The notes below the pieces were generated by a model. The model did not search any database. It saw nothing but the letters and a program-made list of their open reading frames with translations, and was not told the DNA's origin. A DNA stretch of 64,000 nt from positions 6,096,385-6,160,384 of the forward strand of contig NC_079973.1 in assembly GCF_029852145.1 (NCBI RefSeq), written 5' to 3'. Shown here one piece after another: positions 32,599-45,496 of the stretch (the stretch's first letter is position 1; every line of letters starts with the position of its first letter). The translations under genes and the position numbers were made by a program. The stretch is from Microplitis mediator (lineage: Eukaryota > Arthropoda > Insecta > Hymenoptera > Braconidae).

Positions 32599-33599
32599 AT
32601 ATAATTTTTATTAATTATAAACGTTCATTTATATAATTGTATATATTCCTATATATATACATATATAACATACATCTTTATATATCTATATTTATATCTT
32701 TTGCATACGTGGTATGTCCTCAATAGCTACAATAAAATAATTCACGCATGCCAAGTAATTTATGATCGATTTTTTAAGGATTTTAATTATTTTCTGTTAC
32801 GATAATTTGAATTTTGAATTTTTAAATTCATTTTTGAATTTATTATTTTTTGAAATCTTATTATTTTAACTTACATTCATTTTTATCTTAATTATTTTTA
32901 TGCAGATGTATAGTCTGGTTCAAAAGTAAACTTAGATTACGATAAAAGTAAGAAATATATTTATTTATGTTATATAATTATGTCTATTGATAATTAGATA
33001 ATAATAATTACTATATATTTTAATTAATTTCAAAATTTTTATGTAATTCATTAATAATAAAAAAGAACGAAAACGATTTATTTTAAAAAAAGGGGCAAAA
33101 AATCATAATTGTTAATTTTTTTTTATACAAAAAAATTTGTAATTAATTAAATAATACTAATTACAGTAAATAAATAATTAGTTTATACATTTGAATATTA
33201 ATTTTAATTATTAATCAAAATAAAATAAAAACTTTAAATAAAATAATTAACAAAATAAAAAAATAAAGTTTACAGTTTTTTAAAAATTTGTAATTATTTA
33301 AAAATTTATTTTGAAATTTTGTATAAAAATATTAACAAATTATATATATTTAAATATATATGCGCAAAGAAACTCGATTCTCTTGCAGAAATAGAATAAA
33401 ATAAAATTTTAAGACCCATATGTTTTAAAAGTTAAACGTGTAAACAAATATATCAAAATATATATAAAAAAAAACCATAACCTATGGAAAAAATTTTCGA
33501 TTGTCCCAATAAGTAAATAATGACAAAAAAAAATAATTGTGAGTAATTGATAATACATAAATATGTACATGTATATAAAAAGTATAAAAAAAATAAATA
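32599..33599. other. AT-rich intergenic DNA
   Basis: Low-complexity AT sequence, no supportable feature. Small minus-strand open frames here are AT artefacts. Confidence 0.5.
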
Positions 33600-34005
33600 A
33601 AAAAAAAATAATTCGGTTTCGGATCGGCCCGTCCCTGAGAAATCAATATGGCCTCCGGCCGTGGTCGGGGCACGCGAGTTCGTAATATTTTTGTAAAATA
33701 ATTAACAAAAACATACATTTTATTTAAAAAAAAATAGCCTATTATTTAAAATAAATTTTTTTGCCGCCGACTGGATTTTCAAATAATTTGTCAGGCTGCA
33801 GTTAATTTTAAAATTTTAAAAATAGTGGATTTTATTTAACTCACTGCCGAAGAGTGATGACCGGAGCCGATTTATATTTTTTATATTATAAATAAATTAA
33901 TAAAATATATAAATTATATATTTATGTGATAGATAATGTGTGGGGTATATTAATTTAGCCGATGAAGATGTTGGTTTGCTGATAATAAGTCACAGAAAAT
34001 AAAAA
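33600..34005 (+). promoter_or_regulatory. GC island and leader upstream of EHMT
   Basis: 33615-33685 is strikingly GC-rich for this window (CGGATCGGCCCGTCCCTGAG, then GGCCTCCGGCCGTGGTCGG) and is followed by GCCGCCGACTGG and GCCGAAGAGTGATGACCGG. Position 0.3 kb before the EHMT start suggests a promoter and 5' UTR. It also contains a 17-codon frame starting MASGRGRGTRVR, too short to call. Confidence 0.4.
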
Positions 34006-37000
34006 ATGTCCGAAGATAAAAATATCAGTGTCGAGGGTTGTCCGGAAGAAGAGGCTGAGGATGATGATATGGCGACGATATCTGCTGTCGAGGATAAAGT
34101 TAGTATTCAAAAAATTTTAGAAGGTATGACAAATGAATTTAATCGCAGTATTCATAATAATTCTGTTGGTAAAAGTGCTGAGGATCAGCAACAAGACGAT
34201 AGTAATTTTAAAATCGGTGCTGAATATTTAGAGGAAGAGGATACTGATACTAATAATGATAATGATAATGATAATGACAATGACAATGACAATGACAATG
34301 ACAATGACAACGACAATGATAATGATAAAGAATGTGAATTGATGGAAGTCAATGATATTGATGATGCTGAAGAACAGCAGGTTGATGAAGAACAAGACGA
34401 AGAAGAAGAGCAAGAAGAGGAGGAAGAAGAAGAAGTAGAGGAAGAACTGGGACAAGTTGAGAGTCTTGATGACGCGGAAGTTATCGAGTTACCCAAAGCT
34501 GAGAGTAAAAAAGACAACATTCCAAGAATTGTTCTGACTTTTCGTACGATTGATGAGACAACGAATGATGGCAGGAAAACTAAAATATCAAGTTGCGCTT
34601 CTAATTTGAGCCTAGTACCCGACGAACTGGGAAATTGTGATCAGATCGGAGGTGTTTCGGTTAAAATCGAACACTCGGATGATCATTCAGATGCTGCTGA
34701 AAAGTCGGACAATGAGGACAATAATGAGGGAAATGATAAAGAGAAACTGGATTCTGATAATAAAGATCTGGATAATCAGCAGCAGGTTGAAATCGCAGCT
34801 ACTGAAGTTGAGGAGAATTTGGTTGAAGCTGATGCTGATGTTGATGCTGCTGCTGATGCTGATGCTGAAGTTGAGATACCAACTGAACCTACTGCTGTTG
34901 ACGCTGTCGCTGATGATGTGGATCCTGGAGTTTCTAATGAACCAGCAGCAGAAGTTAATGATGAAAAGAAAGAAGAAGTGGAACCCAGTGTCGTTAATAA
35001 CCCAGTACCTTTAACGAGAAAACGAAGAAGAAGAACGAGACTAAGAGCTTTCAGTGATTCGACTGAAGAAACTCCTAGTTTGAAACGTTCTGCTCGTAGA
35101 CTGTGCAAAGAATCTGGTAAGAGTACGGTACTAGAAAGTGCAATGGCGATAAAAGAAAAGTCAAACTCAACTGAAGAAAATAAAAAGAGAAAATACACAA
35201 AACCTGGACGGCCTAGACGAACCAACAACAATAAAGAATTAAAAGAATCTAAAGTTACGAATTCTTACAATGACTATAATAATTATTCTGACAATTCCGT
35301 TCATGACAGTTCTAAAGTATCTAGTCCGGGTGATAGTAATGCCAATGATACGTCATTAGCTGAAGAGACACAAAATTCTATTGTTGATTATGAGGGTATG
35401 CCAAAATTATCGCCTATGATTAAAGATTCTCCAGCAAAGTCGGATCCTGTAGACGACAGCTCGGCTTCGGATGTTGATAAGCCCTTTCTCAAACCCGCTG
35501 CTGGTAGAAAAAAAGACCGCGGGAGACCTAGAAATAATAGTTACGCTGCGAGAAAAATTGTTAAGCATGACTCTTTTGAAGGTAAACTATTTTATTTAAA
35601 AAATATTTATGAGTGTGAATGGAGCAGGCATCAGAGAAATTAAAAATTATTCATAAATAGAGTAAAAAATTGATAAAATGAAATTTCAAAAACATGCGCA
35701 TTTCGAAAATTAAAAAATTAATAAGTGCATTTTTTATAAATATTATGTTTTTTTTATTATTTACTCTATTTATTTATAGTTTTAAATTTGTCTGGTGTCT
35801 GCTATACTCACACTCATTATTTAAAATATATTTTTATTATTTTTTTAATTAATTTATTTATCTTTTAGATGGACCATCTGCTGCAGAAGCTGGAAAAAAT
35901 AATGACTACCCTGAAGGTATTAAATTTTATTTTAATTCTCACACAAAATTTTATACCAGATTTTCATAATCCTGAAGTTAACATGAAACGAAAGTTGGCC
36001 GACATCTGATAATTTTTGGATTTTTTTTAAGCAATAAATCTTAAAAAAGAAAGTATTTGGAAAAATTGCACCTATAGTTTTTCAAATTTGCTACATGTGC
36101 ATTTTTTTAGTTTTTTTTTTTTTTTAATTGTCCGGTAAAAAAAGAGTCCGAAAATTCCCGATTGTCTGTTGAATTTTGGATCATAAGTTAACATGGTACT
36201 GAAAATGTCACGATTCTGAAGGTAGCAGACAATTAGTAATTTTCGGATTTTTTTTTCAACAAATCAATTACAAAAAAAACAAAAACTAAAAATATGCACA
36301 TGTAGAAAATTAAAAAAAATACAGGTGCAATTTTTTAAAATATTTTTTTTTCATGGTCTGTCGTCTAAAAAAAAATCCAAAAATTATTAAACGTCTGCTA
36401 ACTTTAGTATTATAAAATATCCGACGTCTAATAATTTTTGGATTATTTTTCAGAGCGATAAATTATAAAAAAAAAATATTTAAAAAAATTACACCTACAG
36501 TTTTTTGAATTTTCTACATGTGCATATTTTTAGTTTTTTTTCTTTCCAATTGATTCATCGAAAAAAAATCTGAAAATTGTTGATTGTCTGTCAATGTCAA
36601 GATCATATATGAACAGACAATTAGCAATTTTTGGATTTTTTTTTTTCAACAAGTCAATTACAAAAAAAAGAAACTAAAAATATACACATGTAGAAAATTA
36701 AAAAAACTACAAGTGCAATTTTTTTAAATATTTTTTTTTATAATTTAACGTTTTTAAAAAAATCCAAAAATTATGAGACGTCGGCTAGCTTCAGTATCAT
36801 AATTTTTTGTATATTTTCTTATAAGTATATTTATTAAATACTAATTAAGTAATAATTAAAACCAGAATATCATGTGCCAACAAAAAGAACCCGTAGGAGT
36901 ATGGTACCAAGTCCAAGTCCCGCTGAAGGACAAGCATCAAAACCAGAATCATCAGCAGTATTTAGTGAGGTAAAATTTTAAAAAATTAATAATGATACTG

Positions 37001-40000
37001 ATGACAGAGTCTAATACAATAATTAATAATGGTTTTATATCTGTTATATATTTGATAGACTTATGAGCAATCGATGATATGTTTATGTCAAATGCGGTCG
37101 CAGTTATACGTCACAATAACAGGATCAGGAACACCATTATTTTGTACAGCGATAGACTCAATAGACAACAGATTAATTGGATGTTGCAATGAAGTAGACG
37201 GCAATGACGTAGCGATGAGACGTCCAAGTACACGTGTACCATACATTATTTTATGCCGCGCTCATAAAGAACGTTTATTACGTCACAACTGTTGTCCCTC
37301 ATGTGGTTTATTTTGTACTCAGGGTAAATTTGTCCAGTGCAATAATGGGCACCAATTTCATCGTGATTGTGAGATTTACGTTAATAAGAAGCCCGTATGC
37401 CCTCATTGTGCCAATGAAACTTCTAATTATGACGTTTTGGTAACAATGACTGGATCACGTAAGCCTGTTTTCATTCCAACGCGTAGAAAATTTTCAAAAT
37501 TACCTTCTGCTAAAATGACATTGCCTGGAAAAGGTGACAATACTAAACTCGCAGAAAGACCACCCAGTCCTCTGGTTAAACCTGAAGATATTAAAATACC
37601 TCAAGTTACTATAAATACAAATGAACGTCCAGAACGATTTACAATAATGAGTCTTTACACTTCTGTTAAAAATGGCGATCTAGATAAATTAGTCAATGTT
37701 TTAGGTAAATTACCATCAACAATTTTATTAATAATGTATTTTTTATGATACCAGCATCGAAACTTAGTTTCAGTTTTCCACAGCCAGTCGAAAGAAGCGA
37801 ATTTCAGTCCAATGCCGCGAATAAATATCAGCAAACGCGTAAATTGTCAATGCCATCAGCCAGTGGGCAGAAACAATCTTGAAAAAATGACAACGTAGTA
37901 GTAAATTCGCCTGGATATAGAATTTAAAAAAAAATTATTTACAGTTGTTATCAATTAGGAGTTACACAAAATTTGTTGAATAAATTTTCACCGACAAAAT
38001 TTGAAAATTCGAATTATGAAATTGAAGTGGAGATTTTACTGAATTTTATTCAACAAATTTCGTTTAACTCCCAATTGATATCAATTGGGAGTAATTATTT
38101 TTTTAAACTATATCTCGGAAAAATTACTACTACGCTGTCCTTTTTTCAATTAAAGTTTCAATTTTTTTTTTAAATTAATTAATAAAATTTTAATACAGTT
38201 ATGATAATTGAAAGTCATTGAAAATTTTTAAAAAGTAGAGGACACTGTCTGAGAATGGCCTTAAATTCTGATTCATTCTTTCAGATTATTAATTTTATTT
38301 ACGTGAATGACAGTTCTGACTGTCATTAAGTTTTTTAAAAATTAGTATGAATCATAAATAGTACAGTCGGACGTCGTTATAAGACTATCATTCTGTCGTT
38401 TTTATAAACCAGGTATCGCGATAGTTTGAGAGAGAAACTAATAGTCTTATAACGAGGTCCTACTGTATTTATAGTTTCTGCTTAATTTTAAATTACAAAT
38501 GATAATTTACGCTTACGCTAATCATTGGTCTTAAAATAATTTGTTTCTGACTGGCTGCTGACACTGAAACTTTAAGTTCCAATGCAGATAATCAAGAAAA
38601 ATCTAGTGTGTAACTCAGGATGAAACGATTTTAGACTGCGGTTGATGTCAGCCAACTTCACTTTGGTCTGAAATCCTTTTGTTTCATCTCTCGTCACACA
38701 ATATACTATTATTTAATTAATTAATTAATTAATTATTTTAGCTTGTGGTTATAATGCGAACCACACATTTCGTGAATATTCACATCGTACAGGGCTTCAT
38801 ATAGCTGCTGATCGTGGTAATTTGGGATGTGTTCATGCGCTGGTACAAGCTGGTGCTCAATTAGATGTTATGGATAAAAATCAGTTGACACCTTTGATGC
38901 TAGCGGCAATTGGAGGAAAGACTGAAGTTGTACGTTACTTAGTACGTGTTGGTGCTGATGTTACACTGAAAGGCGAAGACGGTATGACTGCATTGCATAT
39001 GGCTGCTAAATCGGGTCACCTCGAATCCTGTAGAATTATTTTGTCTGAATGTAAAGTACCTAGGACTTTAGTAGGTAAGTTTTATTATCATTTTCTGTTG
39101 ATAAATTATTATTGTTAATTAAACTAAATTTTATAATTATTATTACTATTATTTTTTATAAAGATTCTGTTGATGATGGCGGTTGGACTAGTCTAATTTG
39201 GGCATGTGAATTTTGTCATGTTGATGTGGCCCGATTTTTAATTGAAAAAAAATGTGATCCTTTGATAAGAGACGCTGAGCAAAATATCGCATTGCATTGG
39301 AGTGCTTATAGCGGGAGTTCAGATATTACAGAGATGTTGTTGAATGAAGGGTGTGATGTCAATGCTGTAAATGTTCACGGTGACACGCCGCTGCATATTG
39401 CAGCTAGACAGGATCAGTATGCTGTCAGCGTATTGTTGTTAGCACGTGGTGCCAAAGTATCGGAAGTAAATGTTGCTGGTGAGACAGCTTTAAATTGTTG
39501 TACGACTGACGGCGATACGATGGCGGCTTTGAGATTGAATGCCAAAGTCATTGAATTGTCGGAGAGTATGTGGGAAAAAACAACGAGGATTCTGACAAAT
39601 GATATCTCACGTGGTAAAGAATCGAATCCTATACAGTGTGTTAATGGATTTGACTCAGAAGACAAGCCAACAGATTTTTTGTATGTCGTTGAAAATTGTT
39701 TTACGAGTAATATTAACGTTGATAGGACAATAACTTCGTTACAGTCGTGTCACTGTGAAGATAATTGCAGCTCGGAAAAGTGTCTTTGTGGTAATATTAG
39801 TTTAAGATGTTGGTATGATGAAGAGGGTAAATTAATACCGGAATTTAATTACGCTGGTGAGTTTAGAATTATTTTTTTTAATTCATTTTAGAATAAAAAT
39901 TTATATTTTCCATTGGAGAAATATTTTCATAATTTTTCTATATATTAAAATAATTAAGATAAAAGCTCCTAAACCTGATCAGTATCATTAGTCGCTCAAT

Positions 40001-42802
40001 TTAACTGATTAAGGGGTAAAGGTAACCGATTTTAAATTCAATTTAATTCACGGGCAAACACTGGAAACCTAAAATAGAGAGTCTTTAGCGTTTTTTAAAA
40101 CCTTAACAGAGGGCTAGAAATTTCGTATTTTCAAAAATTCTAATTTGTCTCCGAAAAAAATTGTTTTAAAATTCTCATTTACTCTACGAGTGCAACAAAG
40201 ATAGTCCCGTTTATTTTTCTGAGTGTGAGGAAGAAGTTCGGTAGCGTGTCCCCTTAACGCGTTTTTATAATTTTTATAGAAAAAATTCATGTACCTGAAG
40301 ACCGGAATATTTTCCGCGCAACAAAAAAAAAAAAAAATGGACAGTAAAAAATCTACCGGATGACTAAATTTCCGAAATGTTTCGCTCATAGATGCTGGTA
40401 TGTCAGCCGAAAATCTTAGGCAACTTTCAACCTCGAGAACTTCCTTTAAGCAGTCGAATTACATAAATTTTTTTCATTTTCGTTGCGCGAAAAACGTCCC
40501 ATCTTCAGGTCGATAAAAATTTAAAGTAAACAAATTATCATTGATAAATAATTATTTGTGAATCTAAATATATGAGAATATGATGTATCAAAGTACTTTA
40601 TAATTTATAATAAATATAAATCAAGTGACTATTTTCAAAATTGTGCTCAGCCTGCTAGTTTTTTCTTTAACGTTCGTTCGTTGATTAAATTTAAGCCACG
40701 TTAAATTCTTTAATAATTAGCAATAAAACAATAAAGTAATACATTTTATAAATTATTCTCCAAATCAATAAACTTATCGTAGTTCAATTGATATTGTCCG
40801 TGAGCAATTATAGGGCCATGTGTTGATCGAGTAATGGTACACCCCAACTTTCACTGATGTTAATCTAAGTTTTAACAAAAAAAAAATTAGTGACTGAAAT
40901 ACTGAGAACGGTTATTTTTAAAATTAATTACTATTATATTTGATCTGAAACGTGATACGATTTATTTGATAGTAATCGTATTGAGTGTTCGAATCTCTGG
41001 AAAATGACTATGAATTTTCAGAGGCAAAAAAAAGTATTTTTCAGTATGTAATTGATTAGTTTTATTTTATTTTATTTGTTATTTTTTTTTACAGATCCAC
41101 CGATGTTATTTGAGTGCAATCAAGCGTGTGCTTGCAATAGAATAACGTGCAATAATCGTGTAGTCCAACATGGATTGACTCAACGATTTCAATTGTTCAG
41201 AACAATAGGCAAAGGATGGGGTTTGAGAACTTTACGGCATATATCTAAGGGTAGTTATGTTTGTGAATATGTCGGCGAAATAATATCCGATTCAGAAGCT
41301 GATCATCGTGAGGATGATTCTTATCTATTTGATTTAGACAATCGAGTAAGTATTTATTTTAATATCAAGTAACATCCAATACCCGATCAAGATCTGATAG
41401 CCAATAAGTTTTGATATATAATATAATAATATATATTACGGTTAATAAAAAAATTATTTCTGAATAAAATCTTTGAATCTTGATAAATATTTCCGAAGAA
41501 GCAAAATCACTTATATTTTAAAAATTAATTTTTTCTAGCCAATCTTTTATCTCTCTGACAAAAAATAATCGAGTATTGGTCCTCTTATTTTAAATAATAA
41601 TTACCCATGTGAAAAAAATTCGTTCCAAAAACATTTCTGACAGTGAACTTTTAAAATTGAGACAAATCTGAACTTTAAGTTAAACGTGTTTGAATTTTTT
41701 AAATAATTACAAGTGTGAAAATTTTTAACTAGTGTGGACTTCTTTTGAAGGTTTCTATTTTTTTTTGAAATTTTTTAAGCAAAAATTCAAATTGACAATT
41801 TTGTAAGTTCATAAAAAGTTCAGAATTAGTTCCAATTACTCAATTTTTGAACTAATACAAAAAGTGAAAAGAAAAAACTGACCTCAAAAAGTTCTGATAA
41901 AAGTCAAAAAATGTTCACAAATATTTTCAAATCATTTTCATTTCTTTTCCTCATACTTTAATAATTCTAGTTGGAGTAAAAAATACTCCTAATTTCTAAT
42001 CAATTCCTTTTCTCTTCAAACCCAAAAAATTTTCAAATCAAATTATTTTTGTTCGAAAAATTAAAAAACGCGCAGGAAAAACCTACAGCAGTTAAAAATT
42101 TCTCACTTTCAAATTTTTCAAAGTTCCAAAAATGTTCAACTTAAATTCCAGAATTGTCTCAACTTTGAACGAATTTTTTTGCACAGGTGAAAAAAATTAA
42201 AGCGGGAAAACAAGGGCGTATTTTATGTGTAGTTTTTTTTATTTTATTATCAACATTTTGTCAAAATACGTCTTTGTTTTCCCGCTGTAATTTATTTCAA
42301 TTACACATCGAGATGCACGTAAAGAATATCAATAATTAAATTATAATTATAAATTAAATAATTAAAAATAAATAATTTTTTTTTAAGGATGGAGAAACTT
42401 ATTGTATTGATGCTCGACGTTATGGTAATTTAGCACGTTTTATAAATCACTCTTGTGCTCCAAATTTACTTCCTGTACGTGTTTTTGTCGAGCATCAAGA
42501 TCTACATTTTCCTAGGATTGCATTTTTTGCAAATCGTGATATTGAAGCTGACGAAGAACTTGGGTAAGTTTTTAATTAATTAACAAATTAGTAATTAAAT
42601 AATTAATTGTGTAATTTTTTTTAAACTTTAATTACTTAGATTCGATTACGGAGAAAAGTTTTGGATAATAAAATATAAGTCATTTACTTGTACATGTGGT
42701 GCATTAAATTGTCGATACTCGGAAAAAACGATCCAAGTAACATTAGATAATTACAGAAAAAAAATCCAACAGGAAGAGATACTAGCTGGACAATTAAATT
42801 AA
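34006..42802 (+). CDS. EHMT: Euchromatic histone H3K9 methyltransferase (EHMT/G9a)
   Basis: Nine coding exons, all in frame: 34006-35581, 35869-35916, 36866-36969, 37059-37704, 38742-39074, 39164-39856, 41095-41345, 42388-42563, 42640-42802; 1,329 residues. Transfers one or two methyl groups from SAM to histone H3 Lys9 in the nucleus. Order seen: acidic N-terminus with Asn-Asp and Glu runs (1-150); AT-hook motifs KPGRPRRTN and RGRPRNNS (about 400-520); Cys-rich domain typical of EHMT (about 584-692, CCPSCGLFC, CNNGHQFHRDCE, CPHC); ankyrin repeats that read H3K9me1/2 (about 770-1050, e.g. TPLMLAAIGGKTEVVRYLV); pre-SET (from about 1086, SCHCEDNCSSEKCLC); SET with GKGWGLRT, RFINHSCAPN and FDYGEKFW; post-SET CTCGALNC. 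Human G9a has 1,210 residues and Drosophila G9a 1,637. All catalytic motifs are intact. Introns 1, 2, 4, 6 and 7 hold transposon insertions. Confidence 0.96.
34243..34330 (+). repeat. In-frame (AATGAY)n repeat coding poly-(Asn-Asp)
   Basis: About 14 units of AATGAC/AATGAT in EHMT exon 1 encode alternating Asn-Asp. The hexanucleotide is nearly pure, so its length is probably polymorphic. It is followed by a Glu-rich stretch from GAAGAAGAG runs. The open frames on the other strand here are shadows of it. Confidence 0.9.
35609..35816. mobile_element. MITE-B in EHMT intron 1
   Basis: ATGAGTGTGAATGGAGCAGG ... CTGCTATACTCACACTCAT, 208 bp of a 287-bp intron. It begins 27 nt after the donor and leaves a 79-bp intron when subtracted. 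Confidence 0.85.
35968..36800. mobile_element. Four MITE-A copies in EHMT intron 2
   Basis: Approximately 35968-36183, 36206-36413, 36415-36607 and 36608-36800, in alternating orientations. Landmarks include CTACATGTGCATTTTTTTAG and its reverse ATGCACATGTAGAAAATT in turn. They fill nearly all of the 949-bp intron. Confidence 0.75.
37745..38712 (-). mobile_element. Composite repeat F/C/F, reverse copy, EHMT intron 4
   Basis: Reverse-oriented counterpart of 17695-18780: F right part 37745-37880 (GATACCAGCATCGAAACTTA), element C fragment 37890-38265 (ending GTCTGAGAATGGCCTTAA), F left part 38500-38712 (ending CTCGTCACACAATATACTA). A small pogo-like MITE is added at 38364-38465. Confidence 0.65.
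38364..38465. mobile_element. pogo/Tigger-like 102-bp MITE, TSD TA
   Basis: CAGTCGGACGTCGTTATAAG at the left and CTTATAACGAGGTCCTACTG at the right, each flanked by TA. Such CAGTNGGNCCTCGTTATAA ends are typical of pogo-group elements. Confidence 0.8.
39955..40880 (-). mobile_element. Element H, copy 2, with nested element G (EHMT intron 6)
   Basis: Begins AAGATAAAAGCTCCTAAACC and shares, in reverse orientation, blocks such as GTGTACCATTACTCGATCA near 40830 with copy 1 at 5940-6010. Element G is inserted at 40291-40512. Confidence 0.6.
40291..40512. mobile_element. Element G, copy 2
   Basis: Ends GTACCTGAAGACCGGAATA and CGTCCCATCTTCAGGTCG; the interior is collinear with 16411-16634, including ATGTCAGCCGAAA and CATAAATTTTTTTCATTTTC. 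Confidence 0.75.
41605..42188. repeat. Imperfect palindromic element in EHMT intron 7
   Basis: CATGTGAAAAAAATTCGTTC at the left pairs with GAACGAATTTTTTTGCACAG at the right; further blocks (GTGAAC, GAGACAAATCTGAACTTT) recur inverted. No coding content. Confidence 0.55.
42187..42306. mobile_element. 120-bp hairpin MITE in EHMT intron 7
   Basis: AGCGGGAAAACAAGGGCGTA pairs with TACGTCTTTGTTTTCCCGCT; outer bases GTGAAAAAAATTAA and TTATTTCAATTACAC are also complementary. Confidence 0.65.
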
Positions 42803-43126
42803 TTAAATTATGAGTTTTATTTTATTTAAATTATATATTTGATCGTGTCGATCACAACGAATAGTTTTTTTAATTAATTACTGATTATAATTATAATTAT
42901 TAGAGGAACAAATAATATTTGACGGTAAGTGGGAAAGTTATTGAGTACAAACGACTAAACAATTTACAATTGTTTAATTTTATTATATTTATTAATGATA
43001 AAATGCCATTGATGCAGCTCATTATTATTAATTACAATAATGAAAACTTGTTTTTTTAATTTATTAACTGATTTACTTGCCACTTTTTTGCCGTTGAGAT
43101 AAATTACAAGAATTTGTTTAAATTTT
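42803..43126 (+). other. EHMT 3' region
   Basis: AT-rich sequence after the EHMT stop; no classical AATAAA close to the stop is obvious, and the next transposon begins at 43127. Confidence 0.4.
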
Positions 43127-43910
43127 TTAAGGTGAATTACCTAGTACCCGATCAGGGAACTAGTACCCGATCACTCCATGTATTTCTATTTGTATATCCA
43201 TATTTAGTAAAATTAAGTAAATATAAATATACAAATACATGAGTGATCGGGTACTAGTTCTTTGAATGTGAATGTAGCAGATGTCAAACGAATTTAAAAT
43301 TATAAAAAAATAGAGTAAATAATTAATAAAATTAAATTTAAAAAAAAAAGGCGCATTTAAAAAATTTTGAAATCAATAAGTGCATTTTTTAAATTATTTA
43401 CTCTATTAATTTATAATTTTAAATAGGATTCCGAAGTTAGCAGACATTTAAAAATTGCACGACTCATGATGCAAAGCAGAGTGTGTTTTACGATCGAAAT
43501 TTTTGAATTTTTTTTCTAACAATTTAATTAAGAAAAAAAAAAAAACTAAAAATATGCACATGTAGAAAATTTAAAAAACTATTTATGCAATTTTTCAAAT
43601 TTACTGTCTAAAAGAAAATCCAAAAATTATTAGACGTCTGCTAACTTCAGTATCATATTTTAAATTTGTCTGAATGAGTGTGAACGTAGCAGACATCAGA
43701 AAAATTCAAAATTATCAATAAATAGACTAAATAATTAAAAAAATAAAATTGATAAAAAACGCACTTATTAATTTCAAAATTTTTTAAATGCGCATTTTTC
43801 AAAAATTTTATTTTATTAATTATTTATTCTATTAATAATTTTAAATTCCTCTGATGTCTGCTACAGTCACACTCATGTTCCCTGATCGGGTACTGGGCCA
43901 TTTATCTTAA
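43127..43910. mobile_element. Element I, copy 2, with nested MITE-B and MITE-A
   Basis: TTAA at 43127-43130 and 43907-43910 borders GGTGAATTACCTAGTACCCG and CGGGTACTGGGCCATTTATC. Inside are MITE-B material from 43262 (TGAATGTGAATGTAGCAG), a MITE-A at about 43427-43657 inserted in it with ATTTTAAAT on both sides, and a second MITE-B from 43675 to 43876 (ATGAGTGTGAACGTAGCAG ... CTACAGTCACACTCAT). Confidence 0.75.
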
Positions 43911-44866
43911 CAAAATTAATTATTATCAATTTTAATGACTAAAATAATGAGTAACGCATTTTAATTTTTTTTATTTATAAAATATTAATGAAGTAGAGAA
44001 AAAAATGTATTAATTAAATTAATTCATACATTAATCTAATTGACTGACTGATAAAATAGATAAGAGTCAAATAAGTTTATTTAAAGTTATATTTAATTTC
44101 TTTTTTTTTATTTCAAATAATTAAATTTATTATGTTTTATTTTCCTTTAAAATATATAAAAAATATGCAATTTAATTAGAAATATTTTTATTTGTGAAAG
44201 ATATCGAGACTAATTATTTTTTCTTTTTTAATTAAAAATAATTTGAAAAGTTTTATAAAAATCAAATGACATAGAATAGGCCTCGAAATAAATCAGACTT
44301 CTCGTCCTTTGTAATTAAATTTAAAATTAAATTGTTAACAATTCGTTTGCTCATCTAATGCTATTGTTAATTATGTAATAATTGTAATAACAATTAAAAT
44401 AACAATAATAATTGTCTAGTAAAAAATACTTTGCTATAAATTCACTTTTGTACAAAATAAATAATTAAAAATAAATTTTTTTGTATAATAAATAAAAAAA
44501 GTTATTCGTAAATGTTTGTAATTTTTAAGTAATTTTTCTTTATTTATTTATTTTTATTTTTTTTTGTAAATTAGATCAGTTGAAGCGACTAACATAATTA
44601 CCAAGAATTTCAAGAACTTACAAGTTCTTAGAGTTTGTCAACAATCTTAATGGGGTTTTAGTTGTGAAATGGAATATATATTAAGTTATTTCAAGTACTA
44701 AGAGCTTTTGGTACTTGTGCTGGACTTAACTTGACCATAAATCGACTGCATTAATTATTTTGGTTTGGAGGATAGTACAGGTCTTTCAACTTCAATATAC
44801 TACCAGTTTATTTATTTATTGTCTGTGCAATTAGTAATTAAATTTTTTTAAAGTCCTTTTCTTTTT
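43911..44866. other. AT-rich intergenic DNA
   Basis: No gene, repeat end or RNA signal that I can support. Confidence 0.5.
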
Positions 44867-45404
44867 ATGATACTGAAGTTAGCCATGATCTGGAAATTGA
44901 CAGACAATCAATAATTTTCTGATTTTTTTTCCACAAATCAATTGGACAAAAAAAAAAATCTAAAAAATGCACATTTAGAAAATTCAAAAATCTTTGAGTG
45001 CAATTTTTTAAAATATTTTTTTTTATAATTTATCGTTCTGAAAAGTAATCAAAAAATTATTAGACGTCTACTGTTTTCAGTATCATCGTTAGTCGAGGTT
45101 TAATAATTTTTGGATTTATTTAAAAACGATAAATTATTAAAAAAATATATATTTAAAAAATTGCACCTGCAGCTTTTTCAATTTTCTACATGCGAATTTT
45201 TTTTTTTTTTTTTTTTATGATCGATTTGTTACTAAAAAATTCGAAAATTTTTGTCCGAAAACGAAAAATTATTTTTTTCAAAAATTGTACACACAGTTTT
45301 CTTTATTTTCTACAGGTGCATATTTTTACTTATGGTTTTTTCGTAATCAGTTTGTTAGAATAGAAATCCGAAAATTATTAATTGTCTACAAACTTCAGAA
45401 TCAT
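44867..45404. mobile_element. MITE-A cluster
   Basis: A truncated start (ATGATACTGAAGTTAGCC), a copy at about 44884-45086 (CATGATCTGGAAATTGACAG ... TTTTCAGTATCAT) and a long, rearranged copy to 45404 (ACAAACTTCAGAATCATGAT). Confidence 0.65.
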
Positions 45405-45496
45405 GATCATTTCCTTTTCATTATTCAAATTTTATTTAAATATTAAGTATCAATGACAAGTAAGTATTTATTTCAATAAAATTATACAGTTTTTAA

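Noticed and set aside
34185..35231. Long minus-strand frames rich in Ser, Leu or Phe opposite EHMT exon 1
   Set aside because: Shadows of the Asn-Asp, Glu and Ala/Asp repeats on the coding strand.
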